The notes: generated by a model from the sequence alone, not told the origin. A DNA stretch of 64,000 bases from Aliamphritea ceti (GCF_024347215.1 NZ_AP025282.1:5022001-5086000); one strand, 5' to 3'; shown: positions 29,548-39,079, numbered from the stretch's first letter. A program made the numbers and translations.

Positions 29548-31104
29548 TCAGGCGACTTCAACACGGTTACGGCCATTTTTCTTTGCCGTATACAAAACTT
29601 TATCTGCCCGGTTGAAAAGTGACTCGATACTGTCCGCTGCATCTATTTCAGCCACACCGAACGACATCGTGATCGTCACCGACTTACCGTGAAAATTAAA
29701 CGGACTACTTTCAATACCATGACGAATTTTTTCCACTGCCTGGGCAGCTTCTGCTGACGTTGTAGAAGGCATCAGAATAACAAACTCTTCCCCACCAAAG
29801 CGGGTGACAAAATCTGTTGAACGACATTTATTCGTTAAGATGTTTGCCACTAAACGTAATACTTTATCGCCGGCCAAGTGCCCATAGGAATCGTTTACTT
29901 TCTTGAAGAAATCTAAGTCGCAAACAACGACAGAGAAAAATTGCTGATAGCGCTTCCAACGCTCAAATTCGGCAGCGATCTTTTCATCGTACGCAGCCCG
30001 GTTTGGCAACATAGTTAACGGATCTGTCATTGCTTTAGTGCGCTCTGCTTCTATACGTGCACGCACTTGCATACTCTCAGTTTCCATCTGCTGCAGACGG
30101 TCATTCATTGCTACGTAGCGCTCTTCTACAGCCTTTTCACGCGCTTCTTCATGGCTGCGAAAATCATCCATCGACTTAACGATACTCTTGAGCTGGGAAG
30201 ACACCTGCACTTTCAGCTGATTAATATCACTGCTGTCAGTCACCGCCTGATGAATGGCTTTAACATCACGTCGGATAAGCGTATTCAGCTGATCAGTTTC
30301 TTTACCATTCTCAACTTCATCTTTATGGCTGTCGGTCAAAAAGATCTGCACTTCTGACAATTGCGAATTCAGATTCACCAGATAATCTTCAAAGTCACTG
30401 CTGCTGCGACTGGCAACACTGACAATCAGCTGCGTTAAGTTCTGAAACACATCCGACATACATTTAAGGTTTATTCCCTGGCGAATCTGCTTAATCAGCG
30501 CTTTAGCATCTGCCTGATCAGATTTAGGGATATAGAGACTTTTAACTAAGGTGACCAATTCCATTTCAACCTGCTTACACAGATCATTTAACTCATCATC
30601 GCTCTCGGTACCGAGAGAAACAGGCGTTGCTACAGGTATACTGTCGGCACTGTTCAACAACGGCTTTTGCAGTTCCAGCAGATCTTTCATGACGCCCGGC
30701 AAAGCAGCTTTACGTTCAACCGCCTGAGGAATCATCTCGCCAATATTGTCTAACTGCGCATTATTCTGATCCGCAGCCAGATTATCGTTAATCTGCCGTA
30801 ACCACTCACGCAGGACCTTCAGTAAATCGCCGTCAGTTTTCTGCTGCGCCTGGTCAACACCGCGTAATTCTTTATCAACCGAATCTAAAGCGACCTGATA
30901 CGTTTCAGTTTGCTGATTAGCTTTCAGTTCTTCTGTCAGCTGCAGTAAAGCAGTATCCAGTTTTGGTGTGACACCTGTTAAGTGCACAGCCATTTGAGTA
31001 GTCAGACGACTCAGAGAACGGTCATCCAATTGCTTCTGCAACTCGTCCATTTCAAGGGCGAGTTCTTTGTATTTATCTTTCCACTCATTCTGCTTGTTTG
31101 ACAT
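29548..31104 (-). CDS. Cytosolic diguanylate cyclase with helical N-terminal domain (DgcH-like)
   Basis: A 518-residue protein with no membrane segments. About 340 residues of predicted coiled-coil/helical sequence precede a C-terminal GGDEF domain. The active site is GGEEF at 437-441, and the inhibitory I-site RSTD is at 428-431, so product-inhibited cyclase activity is expected. The gene stands next to dsbA and cytochrome c4, the same neighbourhood as P. aeruginosa PA5487 (DgcH), which supports orthology. It reads toward ubiB but probably has its own promoter. Confidence 0.92.
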   Translation of the reverse strand: MSNKQNEWKDKYKELALEMDELQKQLDDRSLSRLTTQMAVHLTGVTPKLDTALLQLTEELKANQQTETYQVALDSVDKELRGVDQAQQKTDGDLLKVLREWLRQINDNLAADQNNAQLDNIGEMIPQAVERKAALPGVMKDLLELQKPLLNSADSIPVATPVSLGTESDDELNDLCKQVEMELVTLVKSLYIPKSDQADAKALIKQIRQGINLKCMSDVFQNLTQLIVSVASRSSSDFEDYLVNLNSQLSEVQIFLTDSHKDEVENGKETDQLNTLIRRDVKAIHQAVTDSSDINQLKVQVSSQLKSIVKSMDDFRSHEEAREKAVEERYVAMNDRLQQMETESMQVRARIEAERTKAMTDPLTMLPNRAAYDEKIAAEFERWKRYQQFFSVVVCDLDFFKKVNDSYGHLAGDKVLRLVANILTNKCRSTDFVTRFGGEEFVILMPSTTSAEAAQAVEKIRHGIESSPFNFHGKSVTITMSFGVAEIDAADSIESLFNRADKVLYTAKKNGRNRVEVA

Positions 31105-31201
31105 CCGACTACCTACCAGAACCGATCAGTAGCCGCTATGGTATACTCTCGCCTCTACTGTCGCCATAGATTGCCACTCGCTTTGGGAGGCTAAAATATA
31201 A

Positions 31202-31224
31202 AAAACCCCGCACATGGCGAGGTT
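31202..31224 (-). terminator. Terminator of dsbA
   Basis: AAACCCCGC (31202-31210) pairs with GCGAGGTTT (31216-31224), one mismatch. On the minus strand a T-rich stretch follows. Confidence 0.65.
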
Positions 31225-31258
31225 TAAATAAGCGTTTGAAACAGTACCCGCTATAAAC

Positions 31259-31888
31259 TTAACTGCCTTGGGCAGTACGTTCCTTTTCAAGCAAGTATTC
31301 AACTACTTTTAGCATGTTGGCGTGGCTGCCTGCAGTTCCCGTTGTTACACGATACTTACCGTTAACAATCAGAGTCGGCACACCTTCAATACCGTAGCTT
31401 GCCAGCTTAGACGCACCAATGTTCAGCTTCATATTGGTTGCAAATGAGTCATACATCTTCTTAAATTTTTCTGGGTCAACACCCAGATTTGCATAGAACT
31501 CTGCCAGGTCATCGGCATTTTTAAAACGACGACGCTCCTGATGGATACCGTTGAAAGTCGCCTGATGAGTTTTATCCAGAGTCTTCAATAATTCAGAAGA
31601 ATAGTACGCGCGTGCCATTGGCTCCCATGAACGGCTAAACACCACCGGAATACGAACAAAATTCACATCAGCAGGCTGACGCTCTACCCATGGTTCTAAA
31701 AGTGGCTCGAAGTTATTACAGTGCGGGCACAGGTAGCCGAATGCCTCTACAACCTCAAAGCGTTTAGCATCGGTTGTTTTTACCGGAGTATCCAGCTTTT
31801 CGTAATGCACACCTTCAGTAAATTCTGCGGCATGCGTAATTAACGGGCTAACCGCCAACAGCAGTACGGCACAGATTCTCTTCCACAT
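31259..31888 (-). CDS. dsbA: Thiol:disulfide interchange protein DsbA
   Basis: A 209-residue periplasmic oxidase with a signal peptide ending around ITHAAEF. The active site is CPHC at residues 54-57, the classic strongly oxidising DsbA sequence, and the cis-proline loop is in GIEGVPTLIVNGKY. It introduces disulfides into exported proteins. ATG 31888 starts the signal peptide with GGAG upstream. It lies between cytochrome c4 and the DgcH-like gene as in Pseudomonas. Confidence 0.95.
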   Translation of the reverse strand: MWKRICAVLLLAVSPLITHAAEFTEGVHYEKLDTPVKTTDAKRFEVVEAFGYLCPHCNNFEPLLEPWVERQPADVNFVRIPVVFSRSWEPMARAYYSSELLKTLDKTHQATFNGIHQERRRFKNADDLAEFYANLGVDPEKFKKMYDSFATNMKLNIGASKLASYGIEGVPTLIVNGKYRVTTGTAGSHANMLKVVEYLLEKERTAQGS

Positions 31889-31982
31889 GATCAACTCTCC
31901 AAGTAACGCCCTGAAAGGCATAAACATTTATCTTCGTTTCTGGGACTCATAAAACGTTCATGAGTTCCCCGGCGCCAACAAA

Positions 31983-32004
31983 AAAGGTAGCCGAAGCTAC
32001 CTTT
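31983..32004 (-). terminator. Terminator of cytochrome c4 gene
   Basis: AAAGGTAGC (31983-31991) pairs perfectly with GCTACCTTT (31996-32004) across CGAA. On the minus strand the T-tract follows. Confidence 0.8.
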
Positions 32005-32036
32005 AATATCTATTTCTGTGCTCAGAAGCAGTCGGC

Positions 32037-32642
32037 TTAGTGCAGACCCTGAATATAGCTGGAAACAGCTTTAATCTCTTCTTCACTCAGCTTAGAAGCA
32101 ATATCCTGCATCATACCGGAAGGATCATTGTTACGCGCACCGCTGGCAAATGCTTTCAGCTGCTTAGCAGTATAGTCTGCGTGCTGACCGCCAATTTGCG
32201 GGAAACCTGCAGAAGCATTACCGCTACCTGTTGGCAGGTGACATGCTGTACAAGCGGCAACACCTTTAGCCTGAACACCGGCACGATAAATATCACGACC
32301 AGCATTCACCAATTCAGGAGACGCGCTGCCTACCTGAACGTTTTTAGAAGCAAAGTATGCAGCGATATCTTCCATATCCTGATCGCTCAGGTTGGTTAGC
32401 ATACCTGTCATTTCAACAACCTGACGGGTACCGGCTTTGATTTCCTGCATCTGCTTCAGCAGGTAGCGTTCGTTCTGGCCTGCCAGTTTTGGGAAATTGG
32501 CAACGGCACTGTTACCGTCAGCACCGTGACAAGCGGCACAAATTGCAGTTTTGGCTTGACCTGCAGCAGCATCACCTGCTGCCTGAGCAACACCTGTGAT
32601 ACCAACACTTACCAGTAAGGCGATCAGTAGTTTATTCATCAA
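32037..32642 (-). CDS. Cytochrome c4 (dihaem)
   Basis: A 201-residue periplasmic dihaem cytochrome with a cleavable signal (GITGVAQAAGD). The two c-type haem sites are CAACH at 35-39 and CTACH at 131-135, one per half, showing the duplicated fold of cytochrome c4. Candidate Met ligands lie in VEMTGM and PSGMMQD. It transfers electrons between the bc1 complex and terminal oxidases. It is divergent from engB. Confidence 0.95.
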   Translation of the reverse strand: MMNKLLIALLVSVGITGVAQAAGDAAAGQAKTAICAACHGADGNSAVANFPKLAGQNERYLLKQMQEIKAGTRQVVEMTGMLTNLSDQDMEDIAAYFASKNVQVGSASPELVNAGRDIYRAGVQAKGVAACTACHLPTGSGNASAGFPQIGGQHADYTAKQLKAFASGARNNDPSGMMQDIASKLSEEEIKAVSSYIQGLH

Positions 32643-32914
32643 CCTAGACTCTTGCTATTATTTGCTAACGGCATCCGCCATGTCCCTCACACAGACATAA
32701 CTGAGCTACCTCACCAATCCCGGACTAGAGTTATCGCCTAGCCACAGGTAGAATTTCGGCGGCATTATAACCTAATATCCACACAAACTGGAACGATTTA
32801 GCCGGACATTTAGTCGAACGCCACGCATTCTCCGGCAGAAGCAGGTAAAATCCCGCATAATAATGACTTAACGCAAGACTCCAGCAGCGTTCAATTCCGA
32901 TTTAAGGCAACCGC

Positions 32915-33532
32915 ATGACACAAGCACAAATCCACTATCACCTGTCGCGTTTTAACACCAGCGCCAGTAAGCTCAGCCAGTGTCCTGAAGACAACGGTGC
33001 TGAAGTTGCCTTTGCCGGGCGCTCAAACGCTGGTAAATCCAGCGCCCTGAACGCACTGACCAACGCCAAACTTGCCCGTACCAGTAAAACCCCTGGCCGT
33101 ACTCAGCTGATTAACTTCTTCGATACCAATGTCGAAGATGTTCGCCTGGTAGATTTACCCGGTTATGGTTATGCAAAAGTGCCTATTGCTATGAAAGAGC
33201 ACTGGCAGAAGCATTTGGACGATTATCTGCAATCACGTGATTGTCTGCGTGGTGTAGTACTAATGGTTGATGTTCGCCATCCGTTAAAAGAATTCGATCA
33301 GATGATGATTGACTGGTGTCAGAGCGCGCAGATGCCGTTGCATATTCTGCTCACCAAAGCTGATAAGTTAAAGCGCGGGCCTGCGCAGAACACCTTGCTA
33401 CAACTGAGTCGCACACTGGATGTTAAGAATGATCCGTTAATCACCATTCAGTTATTTTCTGCGCTGAAGAAAACCGGTGTAGACCAGCTGCGGGAAAGGC
33501 TCAGCAATTTGCTGCTGGCTGAAGAAGGTTAA
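32915..33532 (+). CDS. engB: Ribosome-biogenesis GTPase EngB (YihA/YsxC)
   Basis: A 205-residue TRAFAC GTPase. G1 is GRSNAGKSS, G2 contains KTPGRTQ, G3 is DLPGYGYAKV and G4 is TKAD. The family acts in assembly of the large ribosomal subunit and is usually essential. The start has AAGG eight bases upstream. It is convergent with polA, the neighbour in many gammaproteobacteria. Confidence 0.95.
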   Translation: MTQAQIHYHLSRFNTSASKLSQCPEDNGAEVAFAGRSNAGKSSALNALTNAKLARTSKTPGRTQLINFFDTNVEDVRLVDLPGYGYAKVPIAMKEHWQKHLDDYLQSRDCLRGVVLMVDVRHPLKEFDQMMIDWCQSAQMPLHILLTKADKLKRGPAQNTLLQLSRTLDVKNDPLITIQLFSALKKTGVDQLRERLSNLLLAEEG

Positions 33533-33563
33533 ACGAGAAAAACGTTTAACCTAAAAACATAGA

Positions 33564-33609
33564 GAAGCTCTCAAAAACACAAAGGGGAACGTTCGTTCTT
33601 GAGAGCTTC
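33564..33609. ncRNA. Structured engB-polA intergenic region, possible small RNA
   Basis: GAAGCTCTCAA (33564-33574) and TTGAGAGCTTC (33599-33609) form an 11-bp perfect stem around a 24-base loop that itself holds GAACGTTC. The polA-engB spacer houses Spot 42 in enterics and vibrios and ErsA in Pseudomonas. I see no sequence identity to either. The strand and boundaries of any transcript cannot be fixed. Confidence 0.3.
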
Positions 33610-33689
33610 AATGCGTGTTGTCTACGCTCAAGGCCAAACAGAAAAAAACATTAAGGCCTCACATTAAGATTAGTTGAAACACAGAATTT

Positions 33690-33733
33690 ACCCAAATTTT
33701 TTGCATGATTTATGATCACCTAAAGATTTGGGT
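33690..33733. repeat. Inverted repeat just downstream of polA
   Basis: ACCCAAAT (33690-33697) and ATTTGGGT (33726-33733) are perfect complements around a 28-base centre that includes a smaller TGAT/ATCA dyad. It may end the polA transcript on the minus strand or be part of a small RNA. Confidence 0.4.
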
Positions 33734-33752
33734 ATCCTCAGCGGCGCGTTAC

Positions 33753-36497
33753 TTAATGCGCCTCATCCCAGTTATCACCTGTACCCGCTTCCACCAGCAA
33801 TGGCACATCCAGATCAGCAGCATTCTCCATTATGGAAACCAGCTGAGCACTCACCTCTGCCACCTGCGCTTCAGGGACTTCCAGAATCAGTTCATCGTGT
33901 ACCTGCATGATCATCCGCACACCGTTATCGCTGCTCAGCAACCAGTCATCGACTTTAACCATCGCACGCTTGATGATATCGGCTGCCGTGCCCTGCATCG
34001 GTGCATTGATAGCGGTTCGTTCAGCAGCCTGACGGCGCATACCGTTACTGGCTTTAATTTCCGGTAAGTACAGGCGGCGTCCAAACAAGGTTTCAACATA
34101 GCCGTTCTCTGCAGCCTTCATACGCACATCATCCATATAATGCTGCACGCCCGGGTACGTCGCAAAATAATGGTCGATATACTTCTGTGCTTCGTTACGG
34201 CCTATTCCCAATTGCTTAGCTAAGCCAAAAGCGGACATGCCATAAATCAGACCAAAGTTAATCGCTTTCGCACTGCGACGCTGATCGATGCTCACCTGAT
34301 CCAGTCCAACCCCAAACACTTCAGCGGCTGTAGCTTTGTGAATGTCTTCACCATGGGCAAACGCATTCAGCAAACCTTTGTCCTGTGACAAATGCGCCAT
34401 GATCCGTAATTCGATTTGCGAGTAATCCGCTGCTACCAGCTTATAGCCTTCCGGCGCAATGAATGCCTGACGAATCCGGCGGCCTTCCTGGCTTCGAATC
34501 GGAATATTCTGCAGGTTAGGATCTGTCGAAGACAAACGCCCTGTCGCCGTGACCGCTTGATGATACGAGGTATGAATACGCCTAGTACCCGGATCGACCA
34601 TCAACGGCAGCTTGTCAGTATAAGTACTCTTCAGCTTACTCAGGCCCCGGTGTTCAATAATCAGCTTCGGCAACGGATAATCCAGCGCCAGCTCCTGCAG
34701 GACTTCTTCGGCAGTAGAAGGAGCGCCTTTAGGTGTCTTCTTAATCACTGGCAGCTTTTGCTGCTCAAACAGGATTTCCTGTAACTGCTTCGGTGAACTT
34801 AAATTGAAAGGCGCACCGGCAAGCTCATGCGCTTCCGTTTCCAGCTCCTGCAGACGCTTACCATGGTCCATGCTCTGCTGTGCCAACTGATTAACATCCA
34901 CCAGCGCACCCTGACGCTCCATACGGGCTAATACAGGTACTAATGGCAGCTCTATTTCAGTAAAGACCTTCTGCAAACTGGCTTCATGCTCAAGCTTCGC
35001 CGCCAGCGTCTGGTGCAAACGCAGCGTAATATCCGCATCTTCAGCCGCGTATGGCGCGGCCTGTTCCAGATCAATCTGGTTGAAGGTCAGCTGTTTTTTA
35101 CCTTTACCGGCAATATCTTCAAACTTAACCGTTTTAACACCCAGATACGCATCCGCCATGCTATCCATATTGTGTCGAGTAGCGGTTGAATTCAGTGCAT
35201 AGGACTCAAGCATGGTATCGAATGCAACACCGCGTAATTCGATGTCATACCGAGCCAGCACGTTCATGTCGTACTTCAGATGCTGCCCGACTTTTTTATG
35301 CTCGTCACTTTCCAGTAAAGGCTTCATCTGAGCCAGAACGGCATCCCGGTCAAGCTGTACCGGCACGCCCATATAGTCATGAGCCAGCGGAACATAAGCC
35401 GCTTTACCGGGTTCTACTGCGAATGACAGGCCGATCAGATTCGCCTGCATATAGTTAAGGCTGTCAGTCTCAGTATCGAAGGCGAATAGCTCAGCGTCTT
35501 CCAAAGTTTTAAGCCAGCTGTCTAGCTGTTCCTGCTCAAGTAGCGTTTCATAAACAATTTCAGCAGGTGCGGCAATCACGTCTTCCCCTGCGAGAGACAC
35601 CGCAGCACTGTCGCCGCCTTCTTCCAACTCCAGAATCCAGGATTTGAATTCACAGGCTTTAAATAACTCCGCTAAAGCCTCTTTATCAGTGACCGGTACC
35701 GGAATTTCATCAATCGCGGTATCCAGCTCCAGGTCAGTCTTAATGGTTGCCAGCAAATATGAGAGATCAGCAGAGTCTTTATGTTGCTCAAGCTTAGCTG
35801 CCATACTTTTTGAACCACGGAAGCCCAGGTCAGCAATTTTATCGAGATTCTCGTACAGGTCCGCAATGCTGCCGATCCCCTGTAACAGTGCCAATGCAGT
35901 TTTTTCGCCGACACCCGGCACACCTGGAATGTTATCGACTTTATCGCCCATCAACGCCAGATAATCGATAATCAGTTCCGGCGGAATACCAAACTTTTCC
36001 TCAACACCGGCCCGGTCCATATAGGTATCGGTCATGGTATTGATCAGTGCAACATGCTCATCTACCAGCTGCGCCATATCTTTATCGCCGGTCGAAATAA
36101 TCGTCGCCTGTTGCTGCGCACTGGCCTGACGGGCCAGCGTACCGATAACGTCATCCGCTTCAACGCCGGTAACTGCCAGCAACGGAAAGCCCATAGCACG
36201 CACAATGTTATGAATCGGCTCAATCTGAGCCCGCAAATCATCCGGCATAGACGGCCGCTGAGCTTTATATTCAGGATATATATCATCTCTGAAAGTCTTA
36301 CCCTTGGCATCGAAGACAACCGCTACAGGGCTCCCCGGATATTGCTTTATCAGACTGCGCAGCATGCTGGTTACCAGACGCACAGCACCGGTCGGCTCGC
36401 CTTGCGAGTTACGCATATCAGCTTGCTGGGAAGCAAAAAAAGCACGGTATAGATAAGATGAACCATCAACGAGGATTAGCGGATTAGAATTGGCCAT
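33753..36497 (-). CDS. polA: DNA polymerase I
   Basis: A full-length 914-residue PolA for DNA repair and Okazaki fragment processing. The N-terminal 5'-nuclease shows LILVDGSSYLYRAFFA, GVEADDVIGTLA and DKVDNIPGVPGVGEKTA. The proofreading 3'-5' exonuclease is active by motif (FAFDTETDS, then KVGQHLKYDMNVLARY and PYAAEDADITLRL). The polymerase domain has motif A VAADYSQIELRIMAH, the O-helix RRSAKAINFGLIYGM and motif C MQVHDELILEV. All three activities should be present. Confidence 0.98.
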   Translation of the reverse strand: MANSNPLILVDGSSYLYRAFFASQQADMRNSQGEPTGAVRLVTSMLRSLIKQYPGSPVAVVFDAKGKTFRDDIYPEYKAQRPSMPDDLRAQIEPIHNIVRAMGFPLLAVTGVEADDVIGTLARQASAQQQATIISTGDKDMAQLVDEHVALINTMTDTYMDRAGVEEKFGIPPELIIDYLALMGDKVDNIPGVPGVGEKTALALLQGIGSIADLYENLDKIADLGFRGSKSMAAKLEQHKDSADLSYLLATIKTDLELDTAIDEIPVPVTDKEALAELFKACEFKSWILELEEGGDSAAVSLAGEDVIAAPAEIVYETLLEQEQLDSWLKTLEDAELFAFDTETDSLNYMQANLIGLSFAVEPGKAAYVPLAHDYMGVPVQLDRDAVLAQMKPLLESDEHKKVGQHLKYDMNVLARYDIELRGVAFDTMLESYALNSTATRHNMDSMADAYLGVKTVKFEDIAGKGKKQLTFNQIDLEQAAPYAAEDADITLRLHQTLAAKLEHEASLQKVFTEIELPLVPVLARMERQGALVDVNQLAQQSMDHGKRLQELETEAHELAGAPFNLSSPKQLQEILFEQQKLPVIKKTPKGAPSTAEEVLQELALDYPLPKLIIEHRGLSKLKSTYTDKLPLMVDPGTRRIHTSYHQAVTATGRLSSTDPNLQNIPIRSQEGRRIRQAFIAPEGYKLVAADYSQIELRIMAHLSQDKGLLNAFAHGEDIHKATAAEVFGVGLDQVSIDQRRSAKAINFGLIYGMSAFGLAKQLGIGRNEAQKYIDHYFATYPGVQHYMDDVRMKAAENGYVETLFGRRLYLPEIKASNGMRRQAAERTAINAPMQGTAADIIKRAMVKVDDWLLSSDNGVRMIMQVHDELILEVPEAQVAEVSAQLVSIMENAADLDVPLLVEAGTGDNWDEAH

Positions 36498-36752
36498 AGT
36501 ACTCAGACTTAATCTTCAAACTGTAGATTAAAAAGGCAAAAACCAGATCAGATACCGGCCAGCCCTCATGAAATTGCTTATTCAGCGGGAATAGGCAACA
36601 TCATATGCCATCTGCCCGGGGTACCCAAGACATAAGCCTGTTGTTAGCAGCAATTTCCTGTCTGTCAGCTACTACTAATGAAATTTAGTTGTCGAGCCAG
36701 CAGTGAAGCCTTACTATGCAGCCCACTAAAAATGAGCAAGAATCTTCCGTCT

Positions 36753-37709
36753 ATGGCCGTTTATACCTCTGTCAGCAGCGCTGAACTCGAAACATTCCTT
36801 TCCGATTTTGACCTGGGCAAACTGGTCAGCCATCAAGGCATTGACGGCGGTATAGAGAATACAAATTACTTCGTCACCCTGGAGACTGATCAGGGCGAAA
36901 CAGCAGAGTATGTACTTACTTTGTTTGAAGAACTGACGATGGATGAAATGCCGTATTTCGTCGAACTTACAACCTGGCTGGCAAACAGACAGATTTCTGT
37001 CCCGCATCCGATGCAGGACAGAAACGGCATCGCACTAAAATCGTTAAAGCAGCGGCCAACGCTGATCCAACCCCGCTTTGCCGGTGGCCATCTGGCAAGC
37101 TTAACTCCGGACCACTGCGCACAAATAGGCAAAGCGCTGGCTCAGTTTCATAAAGCGGGTAATGACTTCTACATGCAGCGTCAGGCCCACCGGGGAGTCT
37201 TCTGGTGGCGCCGGGAATCCGCAGCTATTGCCAGTAAACTGACAGCTGAAGATGCCGGCCTGCTACGCACGGAAGTTACGCTATTTGATGAACTTCGGGA
37301 ACAGCCAAACGACTTACCGATGGGCGTCATTCACGGCGATTTATTTTTCGACAATGCACTGTTCGATGGTGACGCACTAAGCGCCATCATTGACCTCTAC
37401 AATGCCTGTACCGGTTACCTGCTATATGATCTTGCCATTGTAGCCAATGACTGGTGTGTGAATCCTGACGGCAGCATCGACTCCGAACGGGAAACCGCAC
37501 TGTTACAGGCCTACGCGAATGAGCGCCCCTTTACTGCCGGCGAACATAAGGCATGGGCACAACTGACCCGCACCGCCGCTATGCGTTTCTGGCTCTCCCG
37601 CCTGATACCCTGGCTGGATGAAAACAGCACCCAGAAGCTTAAAGATCCTGATGAACTGAAGCAGATTCTGCTACAACGTATTCAGCATCCCGGGCAGCTC
37701 CCGGTATAA
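36753..37709 (+). CDS. thrB: Homoserine kinase (ThrB, aminoglycoside-phosphotransferase fold)
   Basis: A 318-residue kinase that makes O-phosphohomoserine for threonine synthesis. It belongs to the Pseudomonas-type ThrB, related to choline and aminoglycoside kinases rather than the GHMP type of E. coli. Catalytic VIHGDLFFDNALFDG and the metal-binding IIDLYNACTGYLLYDLA are clear. The start is set at ATG 36753 to match family length; the frame is open upstream to 36678 but adds unrelated residues. It lies next to polA, as in Pseudomonas. Confidence 0.92.
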   Translation: MAVYTSVSSAELETFLSDFDLGKLVSHQGIDGGIENTNYFVTLETDQGETAEYVLTLFEELTMDEMPYFVELTTWLANRQISVPHPMQDRNGIALKSLKQRPTLIQPRFAGGHLASLTPDHCAQIGKALAQFHKAGNDFYMQRQAHRGVFWWRRESAAIASKLTAEDAGLLRTEVTLFDELREQPNDLPMGVIHGDLFFDNALFDGDALSAIIDLYNACTGYLLYDLAIVANDWCVNPDGSIDSERETALLQAYANERPFTAGEHKAWAQLTRTAAMRFWLSRLIPWLDENSTQKLKDPDELKQILLQRIQHPGQLPV

Positions 37710-37721
37710 TAATTCCGATAT

Positions 37722-37752
37722 AAAAAAGGCCATCATTACGATGGCCTTTTTT
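37722..37752. terminator. Bidirectional terminator, thrB / HxlR gene
   Basis: AAAAAAGGCCATC (37722-37734) pairs with GATGGCCTTTTTT (37740-37752) over a five-base loop. It serves both convergent genes. Confidence 0.9.
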
Positions 37753-37765
37753 GATGCAAATACGG

Positions 37766-38101
37766 CTATTCTTCAAGCGCTTCGGCAAGCGACTCCAGCT
37801 CATCCAGCACCGCAATGAAACGCTGCCCGAATGGGGTTACCTCATATTCAACCCGCGGCGGTACTTCCGGATAGCTAATACGTTTCAGAATGCCGAAATC
37901 CACATTCTTACGCAGGCATTCATTGAGCACTTTAGTGGTTAACCCTTCGACACTGCGTACCATTTCACCCGGACGATTTATCTCATGTGCCAACAACTGA
38001 TACACCGTCAGTGACCATTTGCAGCCATAGATAGTTTCCACCATCCGCGCACTGCGTGCTGGAGCCGACTTTTGTGAAAATATTTTATCTTTAGATTTCA
38101 T
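37766..38101 (-). CDS. HxlR-family transcriptional regulator
   Basis: A 111-residue winged-helix protein. The family signature is YGCKWSLTVYQLL with Cys27 at the redox-sensing position used by YodB/HypR-type members, then EGLTTKVLNECLRKNVDFGILKR (recognition helix region) and PPRVEYEVTPFGQ. ATG 38101 is used instead of the TTG three bases further out. It is divergent from a short-chain dehydrogenase gene, a common regulator-target arrangement, and three GTAC repeats lie directly upstream. Confidence 0.9.
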   Translation of the reverse strand: MKSKDKIFSQKSAPARSARMVETIYGCKWSLTVYQLLAHEINRPGEMVRSVEGLTTKVLNECLRKNVDFGILKRISYPEVPPRVEYEVTPFGQRFIAVLDELESLAEALEE

Positions 38102-38107
38102 CAAACT

Positions 38108-38142
38108 GTACCGAAAAGTACCTATAGCACCGGTTTGTACTT
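38108..38142. promoter_or_regulatory. GTAC-repeat operator candidate for the HxlR regulator
   Basis: GTAC occurs at 38108-38111, 38118-38121 and 38137-38140, spaced 10 and 19 bp, close to one and two helical turns. The outer part forms AAGTAC (38116-38121) and GTACTT (38137-38142), an inverted repeat. It sits 7 bp upstream of the regulator's ATG in the divergent promoter region, as expected for autoregulation and control of the SDR gene. Confidence 0.45.
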
Positions 38143-38239
38143 ACTTTTTATCAGCGTCGCTATCCATACACTGAATCCCATACAGAACGGTTCACAGCAC
38201 CGTCTTAATGTTAATCATTAATCATGGGAAACAATCAAA

Positions 38240-39007
38240 ATGCAAGCCACACAAACAGCATCAGCAATTATCCTCGGCGGTTCCAGCGGCATGGGTCAGG
38301 CCATCGCAGAACAGCTAATGGCACAGGGCATCAGCACCTGCATTATCGGCCGTTCCGCACAAAAACTCAGCCAGATAGCTGAACAACATCAAAGCAGCGG
38401 TTTACTCTCTACACGTCAGGCTGACCTGTACGATGCCCAAGATGTCGATGACCTGATCAGCGACATCGCCGCCCAGCCACAAGCCATTAAATATTTCGTC
38501 AATGCTGCTGGCTACTTCAATCCAAAAGCCTTTCTGGAACATACCCCGGAAGACTATAACCTCTACATGCAACTCAATCAGGCAAGTTTCTTTATTTCAC
38601 AGGCCGTAGCCCGCAACATGCAGCAGCATGGCGGTGGCAGCATTGTTCATATTGGCTCAATGTGGGCTAAGCAAGCCGTTAAAGCAACGCCCTCATCAGC
38701 ATACTCAATGGCTAAAGCAGGCCTGCATGCGCTGACACAGCACATGGCAATGGAACTGGCGGATTACCACATCCGGGTAAATGCAGTGTCGCCGGCTGTA
38801 GTGGCTACACCTATCTACGAAGCCTTTATCCCTCAGGAAGAAGTCAGCAGTGCCCTGGCTGGCTTTAACAGCTTCCATCCAATAGGCCGTATCGGTCAGC
38901 CTGCGGATGTAGCGGAAACAGTTAGCTTTCTACTCAGCGAAAAAAGCAGCTGGGTTACCGGTGCTGTCTGGGATGTAGATGGCGGCGTCATGGCTGGTCG
39001 TAACTGA
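38240..39007 (+). CDS. Short-chain dehydrogenase/reductase
   Basis: A 255-residue classical SDR. The cofactor loop is GGSSGMGQAIAEQL (the usual TGxxxGxG with Gly for Thr), NAAGYF is the structural motif, and the catalytic Ser, Tyr and Lys lie in HIGSMW and SAYSMAKAG. C-terminal WVTGAVWDVDGGVMAG is typical. Substrate is unknown; control by an HxlR regulator suggests a response to quinones, aldehydes or other electrophiles (inference). Confidence 0.9.
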   Translation: MQATQTASAIILGGSSGMGQAIAEQLMAQGISTCIIGRSAQKLSQIAEQHQSSGLLSTRQADLYDAQDVDDLISDIAAQPQAIKYFVNAAGYFNPKAFLEHTPEDYNLYMQLNQASFFISQAVARNMQQHGGGSIVHIGSMWAKQAVKATPSSAYSMAKAGLHALTQHMAMELADYHIRVNAVSPAVVATPIYEAFIPQEEVSSALAGFNSFHPIGRIGQPADVAETVSFLLSEKSSWVTGAVWDVDGGVMAGRN

Positions 39008-39025
39008 TATAACAGACAAAAAAAA

Positions 39026-39055
39026 ACCGCCAGAACTGAGGCTCTGGCGGTCTTT
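39026..39055. terminator. Terminator between SDR gene and trpG
   Basis: ACCGCCAGA (39026-39034) pairs with TCTGGCGGT (39043-39051), preceded by A-run and followed by CTTTT. It lies between convergent genes and can act on both. Confidence 0.8.
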
Positions 39056-39079
39056 TATACTCGATGCACTAAACCAGTA

